This document shows positions 1 through 8,066 of a stretch of DNA of 14,097 nucleotides, piece by piece; the stretch's first letter is position 1; the number at the start of each line of letters is the position of its first letter. Under the pieces are notes generated by a model. It was not told the DNA's origin. It saw only the letters and a list, made by a program, of their open reading frames with translations, and did not search any database. A program made the translations under genes and the position numbers. The stretch is from an uncultured Leucothrix sp. (GTDB taxonomy: Bacteria; Pseudomonadota; Gammaproteobacteria; Thiotrichales; Thiotrichaceae). Location of the stretch: the NCBI GenBank assembly GCA_938004025.1, contig CALKXC010000043.1, forward strand, positions 1-14,097. Reading direction: 5' to 3'.

Positions 1-1
1 A

Positions 2-589
2 ACTAACGGTTTCAACGAAAACCTATCTCTTTTCCAACAGGGAAAATGTGGTATGTGGATCGATGCAACAGTTGCTGCTTCATTCGTAACTAACCCTAAA
101 GATTCTACAGTTGCTGACAAAGTTGGTTTTGCTCTAGCACCTGATAATGGTATGGGTCGTCGTTCTAACTGGTTATGGGCTTGGGCTCTAGCTATCCCAG
201 CTGGAACTAAGAAAGAAGCTGCTGCAAAGCAATTCATCGAGTGGGCTACATCTAACGGTTACATTGAGTTAGTTGCTGCTAAAGAAGGTTGGGCTAACGT
301 TCCTCCTGGAGCACGTACTTCACTATATGAGAACCCTAACTACAAAGACATTCCTTTCGCGAAGATGACTTTGGAGTCAATTCTATCTGCTGATCCAAAC
401 AACTCTACTGTAGAGCCTTCACCATACGTTGGTGTTCAGTTCGCAGCAATTCCTGAGTTCGCTGGTATCGCAACAGAAGTAAGTCAAGAGTTCTCTGCAG
501 CATACGCTGGTAAGCAGTCAATCGCTGCTGCATTGCAAAAAGCTCAGACAATCACTAATGACGCTATGGAAGCTGCTGGTTACAAGTAA
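2..589 (+). CDS. Polyol ABC transporter periplasmic solute-binding protein, 3' part (5' end outside window)
   Basis: C-terminal 195 residues of an extracellular solute-binding protein of the sugar/polyol (family 1, SmoE/MtlE-like) type. It would capture sorbitol, mannitol or a similar polyol in the periplasm and deliver it to the two permeases that follow. The frame is open from base 2 and continues upstream of the first in-frame ATG (53), so that ATG is internal: GKCGMWIDA just around it is typical mid-protein sequence of this family. Family members are usually about 430-440 residues, so roughly half is missing at the left edge. The assignment rests on the family look of the sequence (WAWALAIP, AAKQFIEWAT, YVGVQFAAIPEF) and on the transporter genes downstream. 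Codon use is strongly biased (GCT, GTT, AAC, CGT, GGT), more than in the genes that follow, which suggests high expression. The exact substrate cannot be read from the sequence. Confidence 0.88.
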   Translation, partial: TNGFNENLSLFQQGKCGMWIDATVAASFVTNPKDSTVADKVGFALAPDNGMGRRSNWLWAWALAIPAGTKKEAAAKQFIEWATSNGYIELVAAKEGWANVPPGARTSLYENPNYKDIPFAKMTLESILSADPNNSTVEPSPYVGVQFAAIPEFAGIATEVSQEFSAAYAGKQSIAAALQKAQTITNDAMEAAGYK

Positions 590-627
590 GCCGCTCCACA
601 CAGTATGATTTAGTAAGTAGGACCCAG

Positions 628-657
628 AGGGCGGCAAATCTGCCGCCCTTTGATTTT
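628..657 (+). terminator. Intra-operon terminator/attenuator hairpin after the binding-protein gene
   Basis: A perfect 9-bp GC-rich stem (AGGGCGGCA at 628-636 paired with TGCCGCCCT at 641-649) closes a four-base loop AATC and is followed by TTGATTTT. This is a Rho-independent terminator shape with a slightly interrupted T tract. It lies between the stop codon of the binding protein and the first permease. In ABC sugar operons such a site commonly lets only part of the transcripts continue (or protects the upstream mRNA), raising binding-protein output relative to membrane subunits. No separate promoter is obvious between it and the permease gene. Confidence 0.8.
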
Positions 658-714
658 AAACCCATCTAACTCTCGACCGAAACGCTGCCACCTGGCTGAC
701 AGTGAGGTAATATC

Positions 715-1593
715 ATGGCTACGCAACACTCAAGATCCGCCGCCCGTTTGATGATGGCTCCTGCGGTAGTCCTCCTTCTAGGATGGATGCTCGTGCCACT
801 GATCATGACGGTGTTCTTTTCATTTAAGAAATACCTTCCGCTGCGAGGAGACAAGCTATCTGATGGTTTGGAATGGGTAGGTTTTCTGAACTATGAGCGT
901 TTCATAAGCTCAGGTTCATTTTGGCCAAGTGTGCAAACAACATTGGTAATCGTTGTTAGTGTATTGGTAATCACCGTGACACTTGGAATACTGCTGGCGC
1001 TTTTGCTTGACCAGCCTATGTGGGGACAAGGCTTTGTACGAATATTGGTTATAGCCCCATTCTTTGTTATGCCAACCGTTTCTGCGTTGGTATGGAAAAA
1101 TATGTTCATGGATCCTATTAATGGAATCCTGGCACATCTCTGGATGTTATTTGGTGCAGAGCCCGTTTTATGGCTCTCACAGGCTTCGGTGCCCTCGATC
1201 ATTTTGATCGTCTCATGGCAGTGGCTCCCGTTTGCTACTCTAATTTTATTAACCGCTATCCAATCACTGGATGGTGAGCAACTTGAAGCGTCTGAAATGG
1301 ATGGCGCACCAAAACTGAAAAGATTTTGGCACATCGTTTTGCCTCATTTATCGAGAGCAATAACGATTGTTATCCTGATCCAAACAATCTTTATCCTGTC
1401 CATATTTGCGGAGATTTTCGTAACGACGGGTGGAGCGTTTGGAACGAAGACGCTGACCTATTTGATCTTCCAAAGGGTATTGGATAGCCAGAATGTCGGC
1501 TTGGGTTCCGCAGGTGGTGTATATGCCATCATCCTCGCTAACATTGTTGCCATCTTCTTGATGCGCATCGTTGGCAAGAACTTAGACAATTAA
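715..1593 (+). CDS. Polyol ABC transporter inner-membrane permease, MalF type (SmoF/MtlF-like)
   Basis: A 292-residue integral membrane subunit of a binding-protein-dependent sugar/polyol ABC importer. Six hydrophobic segments are visible, at about residues 12-36, 75-98, 108-130, 159-181, 214-236 and 265-284. The cytoplasmic EAA loop that docks on the ATPase is at about 191-210 (EASEMDGA followed by a basic stretch and the VLPHL end). Length is normal for the family. The ATG at 715 is preceded by GAGG at 704-707, a good ribosome-binding site at 7-base spacing. It should pair with the next gene product to form the translocation channel. Assignment to polyol rather than another sugar rests on the two downstream polyol dehydrogenases. 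Confidence 0.9.
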   Translation: MATQHSRSAARLMMAPAVVLLLGWMLVPLIMTVFFSFKKYLPLRGDKLSDGLEWVGFLNYERFISSGSFWPSVQTTLVIVVSVLVITVTLGILLALLLDQPMWGQGFVRILVIAPFFVMPTVSALVWKNMFMDPINGILAHLWMLFGAEPVLWLSQASVPSIILIVSWQWLPFATLILLTAIQSLDGEQLEASEMDGAPKLKRFWHIVLPHLSRAITIVILIQTIFILSIFAEIFVTTGGAFGTKTLTYLIFQRVLDSQNVGLGSAGGVYAIILANIVAIFLMRIVGKNLDN

Positions 1594-1607
1594 AGGGAGG
1601 ACGAGAT

Positions 1608-2438
1608 ATGGCACGCGCAGTTACTAACCAACGTAAAGCGACTAATACCCTATTTGCATGGGCAATTGGGTTACTGATCTTCTTCCCAATTTTGTGGACG
1701 ATATTGACCAGTTTCAAAACAGAAGCACAGGCGATTAATGATCCGCCAATATTCTTCTTTTTTGATTGGACGCTAGAAAACTATGCCGCAGTTATGGAGC
1801 GTTCTGACTACGCAAAGTTTTTGTGGAATTCAATCATCATTGCTGTTGGCTCCACCATATTGGGCGTCATTATTGCCGTTCCAGCAGCGTGGTCGATGGC
1901 TTTCGTACCATCAAAGCGTACCAAGGACATTCTTTTGTGGATGCTCTCTACTAAAATGTTGCCAGCGGTAGGTGTGCTTTACCCTATTTACCTGATCTTT
2001 ATTCAGCTAGGGATATTGGACAGTCGAATAGGTCTAGTCGTTGTACTGATGCTGATCAACTTGCCAATTATTGTCTGGATGCTTTACACCTACTTTAAAG
2101 AAATTCCGGTTGATATTTTGGAAGCAGCTCGAATGGATGGCGCTTCACTGCGTGATGAAATTGTCCACGTATTGACGCCAATGGCCATACCAGGTATCGC
2201 ATCAACAGTGCTTCTAAATATTATTTTAGCTTGGAACGAGGCGTTTTGGACGCTCAATTTAACGGCAGCTAAGGCTGCACCACTCACCGCTTTTATTGCG
2301 AGTTACTCAAGCCCAGAAGGTTTGTTTTTTGCCAAACTAAGTGCTGCATCAACAATGGCTATCGCACCGATTCTCATTATGGGTTGGTTTAGTCAGAAGC
2401 AGTTGGTACGTGGTTTAACTTTCGGCGCAGTGAAATAA
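1608..2438 (+). CDS. Polyol ABC transporter inner-membrane permease, MalG type (SmoG/MtlG-like)
   Basis: A 276-residue second permease subunit. Hydrophobic segments lie at about residues 14-35, 72-98, 108-134, 141-161, 195-215 and 240-262. The EAA loop is at about 172-191 (EAARMDGAS). The charged soluble N-terminus followed by a long hydrophobic first segment and the FPILWTILTSFK motif are typical of MalG-like subunits. The gene begins 14 bases after the MalF-type gene, with a strong GGGAGG ribosome-binding site just upstream of the ATG at 1608, so the two are surely co-transcribed. It should form a heterodimeric channel with the preceding permease. Nothing is truncated or odd. Confidence 0.9.
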   Translation: MARAVTNQRKATNTLFAWAIGLLIFFPILWTILTSFKTEAQAINDPPIFFFFDWTLENYAAVMERSDYAKFLWNSIIIAVGSTILGVIIAVPAAWSMAFVPSKRTKDILLWMLSTKMLPAVGVLYPIYLIFIQLGILDSRIGLVVVLMLINLPIIVWMLYTYFKEIPVDILEAARMDGASLRDEIVHVLTPMAIPGIASTVLLNIILAWNEAFWTLNLTAAKAAPLTAFIASYSSPEGLFFAKLSAASTMAIAPILIMGWFSQKQLVRGLTFGAVK

Positions 2439-2447
2439 GAGGAAATT

Positions 2448-3452
2448 ATGGGACGTTTTGTACTTGATAAGGTCAGCAAAAGTTTCGGTGATACTGAAGT
2501 TATCCCGCCGCTAGATCTGACGATAGAAGATGGTGAATTCACTGTATTCGTTGGCCCATCAGGCTGTGGTAAATCAACCTTACTACGTTTGATTGCAGGC
2601 CTAGAAGATGTCAGCGGTGGTCAGGTAAGTATTGATGGGCAGGACATGACGAGTGTTCCTCCTGCTAAGCGTGGACTATCGATGGTATTCCAGTCGTATG
2701 CACTGTATCCACATATGACGGTTCGTAAAAACATAGCCTTTCCATTGCGCATGGCGAAAATGGATAAAGCTGAAATTAAAAAACGCGTTGATGAAGCGGC
2801 TGAGGTATTAAACCTCACAGATTACCTTCACCGTAAACCAGGTCAGCTTTCTGGTGGACAGCGCCAGCGTGTTGCCATTGGCCGCGCGATTGTTCGTGAG
2901 CCGTCCGCTTTCTTGTTTGACGAGCCTTTATCGAACCTTGATGCTGCATTGCGTGTTGGTATGCGTCTAGAAATTAGCGAGATGCACAAGCGCCTTGCGA
3001 CTACTATGATCTACGTAACGCACGATCAGGTAGAAGCGATGACGATGGCCGACAAAATAGTCGTGCTGCAAGCTGGTGTTATTGAGCAAGTTGGAAGTCC
3101 GCTTGAGCTATATCGTGCGCCACGCAACGTGTTCGTTGCAGGCTTTATCGGTAGTCCGAAAATGAACTTGCTAACAGGCCCTGAAGCTGAAAAGCATGAT
3201 GCGACGACGATTGGTATTCGCCCAGAACACATCTCAATTTCAAATGAAAGTGGCATGTGGGAAGGTACGGTTGGTGTGTCTGAGCACTTAGGTTCTGATT
3301 CTTTCTTCCACGTGAAGTGTGATGCTTTTGAGCACCCGCTGACAGTACGTGCCGGAGGGGAGTTGCAGATGAGTTATGGCGCAAAAGTATTCCTAACACC
3401 AGATGCTGCTCATATGCATACATTTGATGCAGAAGGACTTCGTATCGGATGA
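2448..3452 (+). CDS. Polyol ABC transporter ATP-binding subunit, MalK/UgpC type (SmoK/MtlK-ATPase-like)
   Basis: A 334-residue ATPase that powers the importer on the cytoplasmic face. All nucleotide-binding motifs are intact: Walker [10 protein letters not shown] at residues 36-44, Q-loop Q82, ABC signature LSGGQ at 134-138, Walker B ending in D158-E159, and switch histidine H192. The C-terminal part (about 235-334), with GIRPEH at 256-261, is the OB-fold/TOBE region of the CUT1 family. Length is at the short end of the usual 330-370. GAGG at 2439-2442 sits five bases before the ATG, and the gene starts nine bases after the permease stop. Its last four bases (ATGA) overlap the start of the next gene, indicating translational coupling. 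I give no symbol because mtlK is used both for an ATPase and for mannitol dehydrogenase in different organisms. Confidence 0.93.
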   Translation: MGRFVLDKVSKSFGDTEVIPPLDLTIEDGEFTVFVGPSGCGKSTLLRLIAGLEDVSGGQVSIDGQDMTSVPPAKRGLSMVFQSYALYPHMTVRKNIAFPLRMAKMDKAEIKKRVDEAAEVLNLTDYLHRKPGQLSGGQRQRVAIGRAIVREPSAFLFDEPLSNLDAALRVGMRLEISEMHKRLATTMIYVTHDQVEAMTMADKIVVLQAGVIEQVGSPLELYRAPRNVFVAGFIGSPKMNLLTGPEAEKHDATTIGIRPEHISISNESGMWEGTVGVSEHLGSDSFFHVKCDAFEHPLTVRAGGELQMSYGAKVFLTPDAAHMHTFDAEGLRIG

Positions 3453-4222
3453 GTAGGCTGTCGGGTAAAACAGCACTGATCACGGGCGCTGCTCGTGGTA
3501 TTGGCTTGGAGTTTGCCCGGACTTATATAGCTGAGGGGGCGCGTGTTGCGATTGCTGATATCAATATCGACCGTGCCCGTGAAGCTGCAGCCTCGTTGGG
3601 TGAAGCTGCTATTGCAGTTGAAATGGATGTTACCCAACAAGATAGCATCGACGCCGCAGTAGCAAAGACTATTGAAGCGCTGGGACAGATTGATATCTTA
3701 ATCAATAATGCCGCTATCTTTAGTGCAGCCCCTTTGACGGAAATTAGTCGCACTGACTTTGATAATGTTTTTGCGATCAATGTATCCGGTGTTTTATTTA
3801 CAATGCAAGCGGTTGCAAAGCACATGATCGAACGTGGCGCAGGTGGCAAAATCATTAACATGGCAAGCCAAGCGGGCCGCCGTGGTGAACCACTAGTCGC
3901 AACGTACTGTGCATCAAAAGCTGCAGTGATTAGCCTTACGCAATCGGCGGGTCTAAATCTTATTGAGTACCATATCAATGTGAATGCTATTGCGCCGGGC
4001 GTGGTAGATGGTGAGCATTGGGATGGTGTCGATGCCTTTTTTGCAAAGTATGAAAACAAGCCGCTAGGTCAGAAGAGAAAAGAAGTGGGTGAGGCAGTAC
4101 CCTACGGACGGATGGGTGTCGCTGGAGACTTGACGGGTATGGCCGTTTTTCTAGCCAGTGAAGAATCAGATTATATCGTTGCCCAGACTTATAATGTCGA
4201 CGGCGGACAATGGATGAGCTAA
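3449..4222 (+). CDS. smoS: Short-chain polyol dehydrogenase, sorbitol/L-iditol 2-dehydrogenase type
   Basis: A 257-residue classical short-chain dehydrogenase, expected to oxidise D-sorbitol (glucitol) to fructose and perhaps related polyols with NAD+ in the cytoplasm. Visible motifs are the nucleotide-binding TGAARGIG at residues 12-19, an acidic D37 at the end of the second strand (favouring NAD over NADP), NNAA at 86-89, structural N111, and the catalytic set S140, Y153 and K157 (YCASK). Length and residue spacing match the Rhodobacter sorbitol dehydrogenase SmoS, and the position directly after an SmoEFGK-like transporter supports that identity. The start overlaps the ATPase stop (ATGA). 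The assignment to sorbitol specifically is from family and context; ribitol or galactitol activity cannot be excluded. Confidence 0.85.
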   Translation: MSRLSGKTALITGAARGIGLEFARTYIAEGARVAIADINIDRAREAAASLGEAAIAVEMDVTQQDSIDAAVAKTIEALGQIDILINNAAIFSAAPLTEISRTDFDNVFAINVSGVLFTMQAVAKHMIERGAGGKIINMASQAGRRGEPLVATYCASKAAVISLTQSAGLNLIEYHINVNAIAPGVVDGEHWDGVDAFFAKYENKPLGQKRKEVGEAVPYGRMGVAGDLTGMAVFLASEESDYIVAQTYNVDGGQWMS

Positions 4223-5718
4223 TGACAAACAACAAACAGAATGCAACACCATTAAAACTGAGTAACGACACCTTGTCAGCTCTTCCAGCAAATATTAAAC
4301 GGCCCAAGTATGACCGTGCATCGCTGACCCCCGGAATTATTCATATTGGACTTGGAAATTTCCACCGCGCTCACCAATCTTGGTATCTTCACCGATTGAT
4401 GCAAGATGGCTTGGCTCAAGATTGGGCAATCATTGGGGCAGGAATGCGCCCTTATGATGAAGCACAGCGCGAAAAATTGGCTTCTCAAGACTATCTCACG
4501 ACATTAATTGAGCTTGACCCTGAGGCAGGTACCTCGGCCGAAGTGATTGGGTCGATGATTGACTACGTACCCATAGTAGAAGGCAATCGCCCACTGATTG
4601 AACGAATGGCTGCCGCTGATATTCGTATCGTTGCGCTAACGATTACTGAGGGCGGATATTATATTGACCCAGCGAGTAAAGGTTTTAATGCGTCGCACCC
4701 TGATATTATTCATGATGCGGAAAACCCCGAGACACCGGTCACCGCATTTGGTGTAATCATTGCTGCACTAAAGCTGAGACGTGAACGAGGCATTAGCGCG
4801 TTTACGGGCCTTTGTTGTGATAACTTACAGGGAAATGGTGCTATCTTGCGCCAAACCGTGGTTTCACTTGCTAAGCTTTCTGACCCAGAATTAGCCGATT
4901 GGATTGATAAAAATTCTAGTTTTCCAAACTCAATGGTTGATTGCATTGTCCCTGCAACAGGCCCGAATGAGATCGCAATGGCGCGTGAGTTTGGCGTAGA
5001 TGATGCCGTCCCAGTCACTCATGAGTCTTTCCGTCAATGGGTGATAGAAGATGACTTCTGCGCAGGTCGACCAGAGTGGGACAAAGCAGGTGCAGTCTTC
5101 ACTGATGCGGTTCATGACTATGAAGCCATGAAGATCCGTATACTAAACGCTGGGCACCAATTGCTGGCGAATGCTGGTGAACTTTTAGGGTTAGAAACCA
5201 TCGCAGACTGCATGGCTCATCCTTCATTAGCTAAATTCCTTTCTAAAGCACAGCATGAAGAAATTGCACCTTATGTAAAGGCTGTGCCTGATATGAAGCC
5301 GGGCGATTATATCGACCTTATCGGTAGACGTTTTGCTAATCCCGCGATCCTGGATACAACGCGCCGCGTAGCCTTTGATGGTTCATCAAGACACGCCGGG
5401 TTTATTTTACCTATTTTGCAAGATGCACTGGATGCAGGTGGTTCTGTGGAAGGGTTAAGCCTTGCGGAAGCGTTATGGGCACGTATGTGTGCTGGAACGC
5501 GTGAAGATGGCAGCGAGATTGAGGCTAATGATCCTTTCTGGGATAACCTTGTAGCAACCGCACAGCTGGCCAAATCAACTCCACAGGCTTGGCTTGAGAT
5601 GAGCCAAACTTATGGTGACTTAGCAGAGCATTCAAGCTTTTCAAGCGCATTTGAAAAGTGGTTGACGTTGATTTGGGAAGAAGGCGTTGAAGCAGCATTG
5701 AAAAAATACGCTAGTTAA
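4222..5718 (+). CDS. mtlK: Mannitol 2-dehydrogenase, polyol-specific long-chain family
   Basis: About 498 residues; oxidises D-mannitol to D-fructose (and often D-arabinitol or sorbitol) with NAD+. The N-terminal Rossmann fold carries IHIGLGNFHRAHQ near residues 40-51, and NN/DN near 200 is in the right place for the substrate-contact asparagine. The polyol-dehydrogenase signature KIRILNAGH follows, with Lys, Asn and His spaced +5 and +8 exactly as the catalytic Lys295, Asn300 and His303 of the Pseudomonas fluorescens enzyme. Two starts are possible. The ATG at 4222 overlaps the preceding stop as TAATG, with GGATGAG just upstream; an in-frame ATG at 4210 would add four residues inside the previous gene. 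I prefer 4222 for the stop-start coupling. The product should work beside the sorbitol dehydrogenase, so both polyols enter as fructose. Equivalent names are mtlD (Pseudomonas) and mtlK (Rhodobacter). Confidence 0.9.
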   Translation: MTNNKQNATPLKLSNDTLSALPANIKRPKYDRASLTPGIIHIGLGNFHRAHQSWYLHRLMQDGLAQDWAIIGAGMRPYDEAQREKLASQDYLTTLIELDPEAGTSAEVIGSMIDYVPIVEGNRPLIERMAAADIRIVALTITEGGYYIDPASKGFNASHPDIIHDAENPETPVTAFGVIIAALKLRRERGISAFTGLCCDNLQGNGAILRQTVVSLAKLSDPELADWIDKNSSFPNSMVDCIVPATGPNEIAMAREFGVDDAVPVTHESFRQWVIEDDFCAGRPEWDKAGAVFTDAVHDYEAMKIRILNAGHQLLANAGELLGLETIADCMAHPSLAKFLSKAQHEEIAPYVKAVPDMKPGDYIDLIGRRFANPAILDTTRRVAFDGSSRHAGFILPILQDALDAGGSVEGLSLAEALWARMCAGTREDGSEIEANDPFWDNLVATAQLAKSTPQAWLEMSQTYGDLAEHSSFSSAFEKWLTLIWEEGVEAALKKYAS

Positions 5719-5739
5719 ACATCACTAAGGAACGCTCCC

Positions 5740-6330
5740 ATGGCTCATATCGATTATTATACTTTTCCACTCTCACCTTTTGCCTACTTAGCTGGTGGAC
5801 GTCTCGAAGAAGTTGCAGCTAAGCATGGAGCGACGATTACTTATAAGCCTTTTGCTTTAATGACTATCTTCGAAGAAACGGGTACACCCCCGCCGCCAAA
5901 GCGTCATCCTAGCTTGATGGTGTATCGTGCTCAGGAATTAAAGCGAATTTCAAAAAAGTTAGGCATGGCTTTCAATCTACAGCCTGCTCACTGGCCCACT
6001 AACCCTGCACCAGCGTGCAATGCAATTATTGCTGCACAGGCAGCTGGTGGCGGTGACGTCGGCGGCTTAGTACAATCATTCTTAAAAGCATGTTGGGCTG
6101 AAGAAAAAGACATTAGCCAGGATGATGTGGTTAAGGCTTGTTTAGCAGCAAACGGTTTTGACGCAGCACTGGCAGACAGTGATGCTGAAGCAAGTGCAGC
6201 AGTGTTTGCTGCAAATACTGAAGATGCAAGAAGCGCGGGTGTGTTTGGAACACCAACTTATATCGTGGGAGAGGAAGTGTTCTTTGGCCAAGATAGGCTT
6301 GAGTATTTAGACGATCATTTACAAGGCTAA
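5740..6330 (+). CDS. DsbA-fold protein like 2-hydroxychromene-2-carboxylate isomerase (thioredoxin/kappa-GST family)
   Basis: A 196-residue cytoplasmic protein (no signal peptide) of the DsbA-like, kappa-GST-related group. The N-terminus has the first thioredoxin strand followed by Ser12 in LSPFAY, where true DsbA proteins have CxxC. In NahD-type isomerases this serine is the glutathione-activating residue. A helical insert lies between about 45 and 150, and the C-terminal half has GTP with cis-Pro172 and the family ending FFGQDRLEYL. Members isomerise hydroxychromene carboxylates with glutathione, but many are of unknown role; the real substrate here cannot be read. TAAGGA at 5726-5731 is a good ribosome-binding site and the gene begins 21 bases after the mannitol dehydrogenase, so it is probably the last gene of the polyol operon. 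Confidence 0.8.
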   Translation: MAHIDYYTFPLSPFAYLAGGRLEEVAAKHGATITYKPFALMTIFEETGTPPPPKRHPSLMVYRAQELKRISKKLGMAFNLQPAHWPTNPAPACNAIIAAQAAGGGDVGGLVQSFLKACWAEEKDISQDDVVKACLAANGFDAALADSDAEASAAVFAANTEDARSAGVFGTPTYIVGEEVFFGQDRLEYLDDHLQG

Positions 6331-6373
6331 TCAGCATAAATTTATAAACATAGAGCGGTTCTTTATGGCTGAT
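6330..6373 (+). terminator. Imperfect hairpin at the end of the polyol operon, possible terminator
   Basis: ATCAGCATAAA at 6330-6340 pairs with TTTATGGCTGAT at 6362-6373 through 11 bp with one bulged G (6367), enclosing a 21-base loop. It begins on the last base of the stop codon. There is no T tract after it, so it is not a textbook Rho-independent terminator; it may be an mRNA 3' end structure. A second weak stem (GCTTGT 6378-6383 with ACAAGC 6395-6400) follows. Confidence 0.35.
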
Positions 6374-6575
6374 CTATGCTTGTGTAAAATAAAAACAAGC
6401 CATTTAATACTAAAAATAAATACTTTTTAATAAATTAACATTAATATTTTCGCAATATTAAATTAAGAGTCTGTGACTATTATTGATTATGCCCCTTTGT
6501 TTTATTGAAGTGAGGCTCATTAAAGTGCTGGGATAGCTACTTTCTTGGCACTGTCGATAAATGATCAATAACCAC
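6374..6575. other. AT-rich intergenic region with a perfect dyad
   Basis: About 200 bases without a credible gene, strongly AT-rich between 6400 and 6475. It contains the perfect inverted repeat TTAATATT (6441-6448) / AATATTAA (6454-6461) around TTCGC, which could be an operator half-site pair or a small hairpin. The region should hold the promoter of the cytochrome peroxidase gene, but I see no pair of -35/-10 boxes with good match and spacing. No small open frame with a ribosome-binding site stands out. Confidence 0.4.
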
Positions 6576-6580
6576 AGGTG
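6576..6580 (+). promoter_or_regulatory. Weak ribosome-binding site favouring the ATG at 6590
   Basis: AGGTG ends nine bases before the ATG at 6590. The alternative GTG start at 6578 lies inside this motif and has no ribosome-binding site of its own, so the downstream ATG is preferred. Confidence 0.45.
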
Positions 6581-6589
6581 CTTAAAAAC

Positions 6590-8056
6590 ATGGACGTTTT
6601 AAATAAGCTATCAATAGTCGTGGTGCTGGCTTTTTTTGCAGGATGCAATAGCGGCACCACTCCAACCCCAACTCCTCAAAAGTCTGAACAAGACAAGAAA
6701 CTAGCGTCAATTATCAAAAGCCGAGGACTAACAGGTGTGCCGAAGGCGACTTCAACCATACCCGCTATCACTGACCCAATCGCACAGCTTGGCAAGCGAT
6801 TGTTCTTCTCAAAATCACTCAGTGGAAACCGCGATACGGCTTGTGTCACCTGCCATCACCCACAGCTAGGAGGTGGTGACAATTTAAGCCTCTCAGTCGG
6901 CGTGGATGCTGATATTCCTGACTTACTGGGCCCTGGACGGACACATCGTATTGATGCGATGCATAGCGATGGTGGACCAACAGTTCCTCGTAACGCCCCA
7001 ACCACCTTCAATATAGCCTTATGGAAGACTTTTCTATTTCACGATGGCCGCGTTGAGTTAAATGCTGATGATACGATTAGAACACCTGATGTTGCTTTTA
7101 ATAATGGCGACCCCCAAGCCGGTATCAATTTAGTACATGCTCAAGCAAGGTTCCCAGTCACTTCGAAAGAAGAGATGAAAGGTTTTGCGCATGATGATAA
7201 AGACAATCAAGGTATTCGTGAGTTTTTAGCCCAGCGAATGGGTGGGTATGGCCCAGGTCATGCTGCTGATCCATTGCTGGACAATGTTTATTGGTTAGAG
7301 AAGTTTCGGACTGCTTTTAACCAGCCTAATGCAACAGCTGAGGCTTTAATTACAGAGCAAAACATTGCTTTAGCGCTCGGGGAGTACCAGCGTTCACAAG
7401 TGTTTACTTCAACTCCTTGGCAGAAGTATGTTTCAGGCGATACGAACGCCCTGTCAGCTTCCGCTAAAAATGGTGCCTTACTATTTATGAATACCAGTGA
7501 AGAAGGCGGTGCGAACTGCGCTAGCTGTCACTCCGGTGATTTCTTTACCGATGAAGGGTTTCATAATATTGGTATGCCGCAGATCGGTCGTGGTAAAGGC
7601 AATGGAGTTGACGGTGTAGAAGATTTTGGACGATTCCGCGAAACGAATCTAGAGATTGATAAATTCACTTTCCGAACACCAAGCTTAATCAATGTCGAAA
7701 TGACAGGTCCTTGGGGGCATGCGGGTGCATTTACCTCTTTGGAAGCGATGGTACGTCATGACTTAAAACCCCAGCAGTCAGTTGATAATTATGACTTTTC
7801 TCAGTTAAGTCAAAATGGAATTCAGAATCTGGATGTGATGAAGGAAAATACACAAAAAGCCTTAGATCATCCTAACTTTGCCATAAGTGAGCAACAGTTT
7901 AGTGATGCTCAAGTGACTGATTTGGTGAATTTCTTAAAGGCGCTAACCGACCCTTGCACTAAAAGTAAGACCTGTTTGACCCCTTGGATTTTGGATAGTA
8001 AAGATGATCTTGACCCCAATGGTGATCAGCTGGTGCCGATGGGCGCTGGTTTATAA
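6590..8056 (+). CDS. Lipoprotein di-heme cytochrome c peroxidase / MauG family protein
   Basis: About 488 residues from the ATG at 6590 (492 if the GTG at 6578 is used). A hydrophobic signal segment ends in FFAGC, a lipobox-like site, so the mature protein should carry lipid on its first cysteine; Asn at +2 suggests the outer membrane, facing the periplasm. A short Thr/Pro linker follows. Two c-type heme motifs are present: CVTCH at about residues 85-89 and CASCH at about 310-314. FHNIGMPQIG and WGHAGAFTSLEAM are the usual landmarks of the second heme domain. Bacterial peroxidases reduce H2O2 with electrons from small cytochromes, while MauG-type relatives oxidise protein residues; this cannot be told apart here. 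It is longer than classical CcpA (about 320-350), with extra segments between the hemes, and ends in a Cys-containing tail with a DLDPNGDQ acidic motif. It appears to be a single-gene unit. Confidence 0.87.
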   Translation: MDVLNKLSIVVVLAFFAGCNSGTTPTPTPQKSEQDKKLASIIKSRGLTGVPKATSTIPAITDPIAQLGKRLFFSKSLSGNRDTACVTCHHPQLGGGDNLSLSVGVDADIPDLLGPGRTHRIDAMHSDGGPTVPRNAPTTFNIALWKTFLFHDGRVELNADDTIRTPDVAFNNGDPQAGINLVHAQARFPVTSKEEMKGFAHDDKDNQGIREFLAQRMGGYGPGHAADPLLDNVYWLEKFRTAFNQPNATAEALITEQNIALALGEYQRSQVFTSTPWQKYVSGDTNALSASAKNGALLFMNTSEEGGANCASCHSGDFFTDEGFHNIGMPQIGRGKGNGVDGVEDFGRFRETNLEIDKFTFRTPSLINVEMTGPWGHAGAFTSLEAMVRHDLKPQQSVDNYDFSQLSQNGIQNLDVMKENTQKALDHPNFAISEQQFSDAQVTDLVNFLKALTDPCTKSKTCLTPWILDSKDDLDPNGDQLVPMGAGL

Positions 8057-8066
8057 ACTAAAAAAG

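Noticed and set aside
891..1334. Open frame of 147 codons on the - strand
   Set aside because: It is antisense to the MalF-type permease gene, which has intact membrane segments and EAA loop; no ribosome-binding site or family look.
3145..3640. Overlapping - strand open frames across the ATPase/dehydrogenase junction
   Set aside because: Both + strand genes read through with full motifs, and the - strand products look like random translation.
3523..4059. Open frame of 178 codons on the - strand
   Set aside because: It lies wholly within the sorbitol dehydrogenase gene, whose motifs are complete, and its translation resembles no protein family.
5740..6330. DsbA disulfide oxidoreductase
   Set aside because: There is no signal peptide and the CxxC active site is replaced by a serine-containing LSPF motif.
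6546..6560. TGGCAC resembling the -24 element of a sigma-54 promoter
   Set aside because: No GC is present at the required -12 spacing, so the second half of the promoter is missing.
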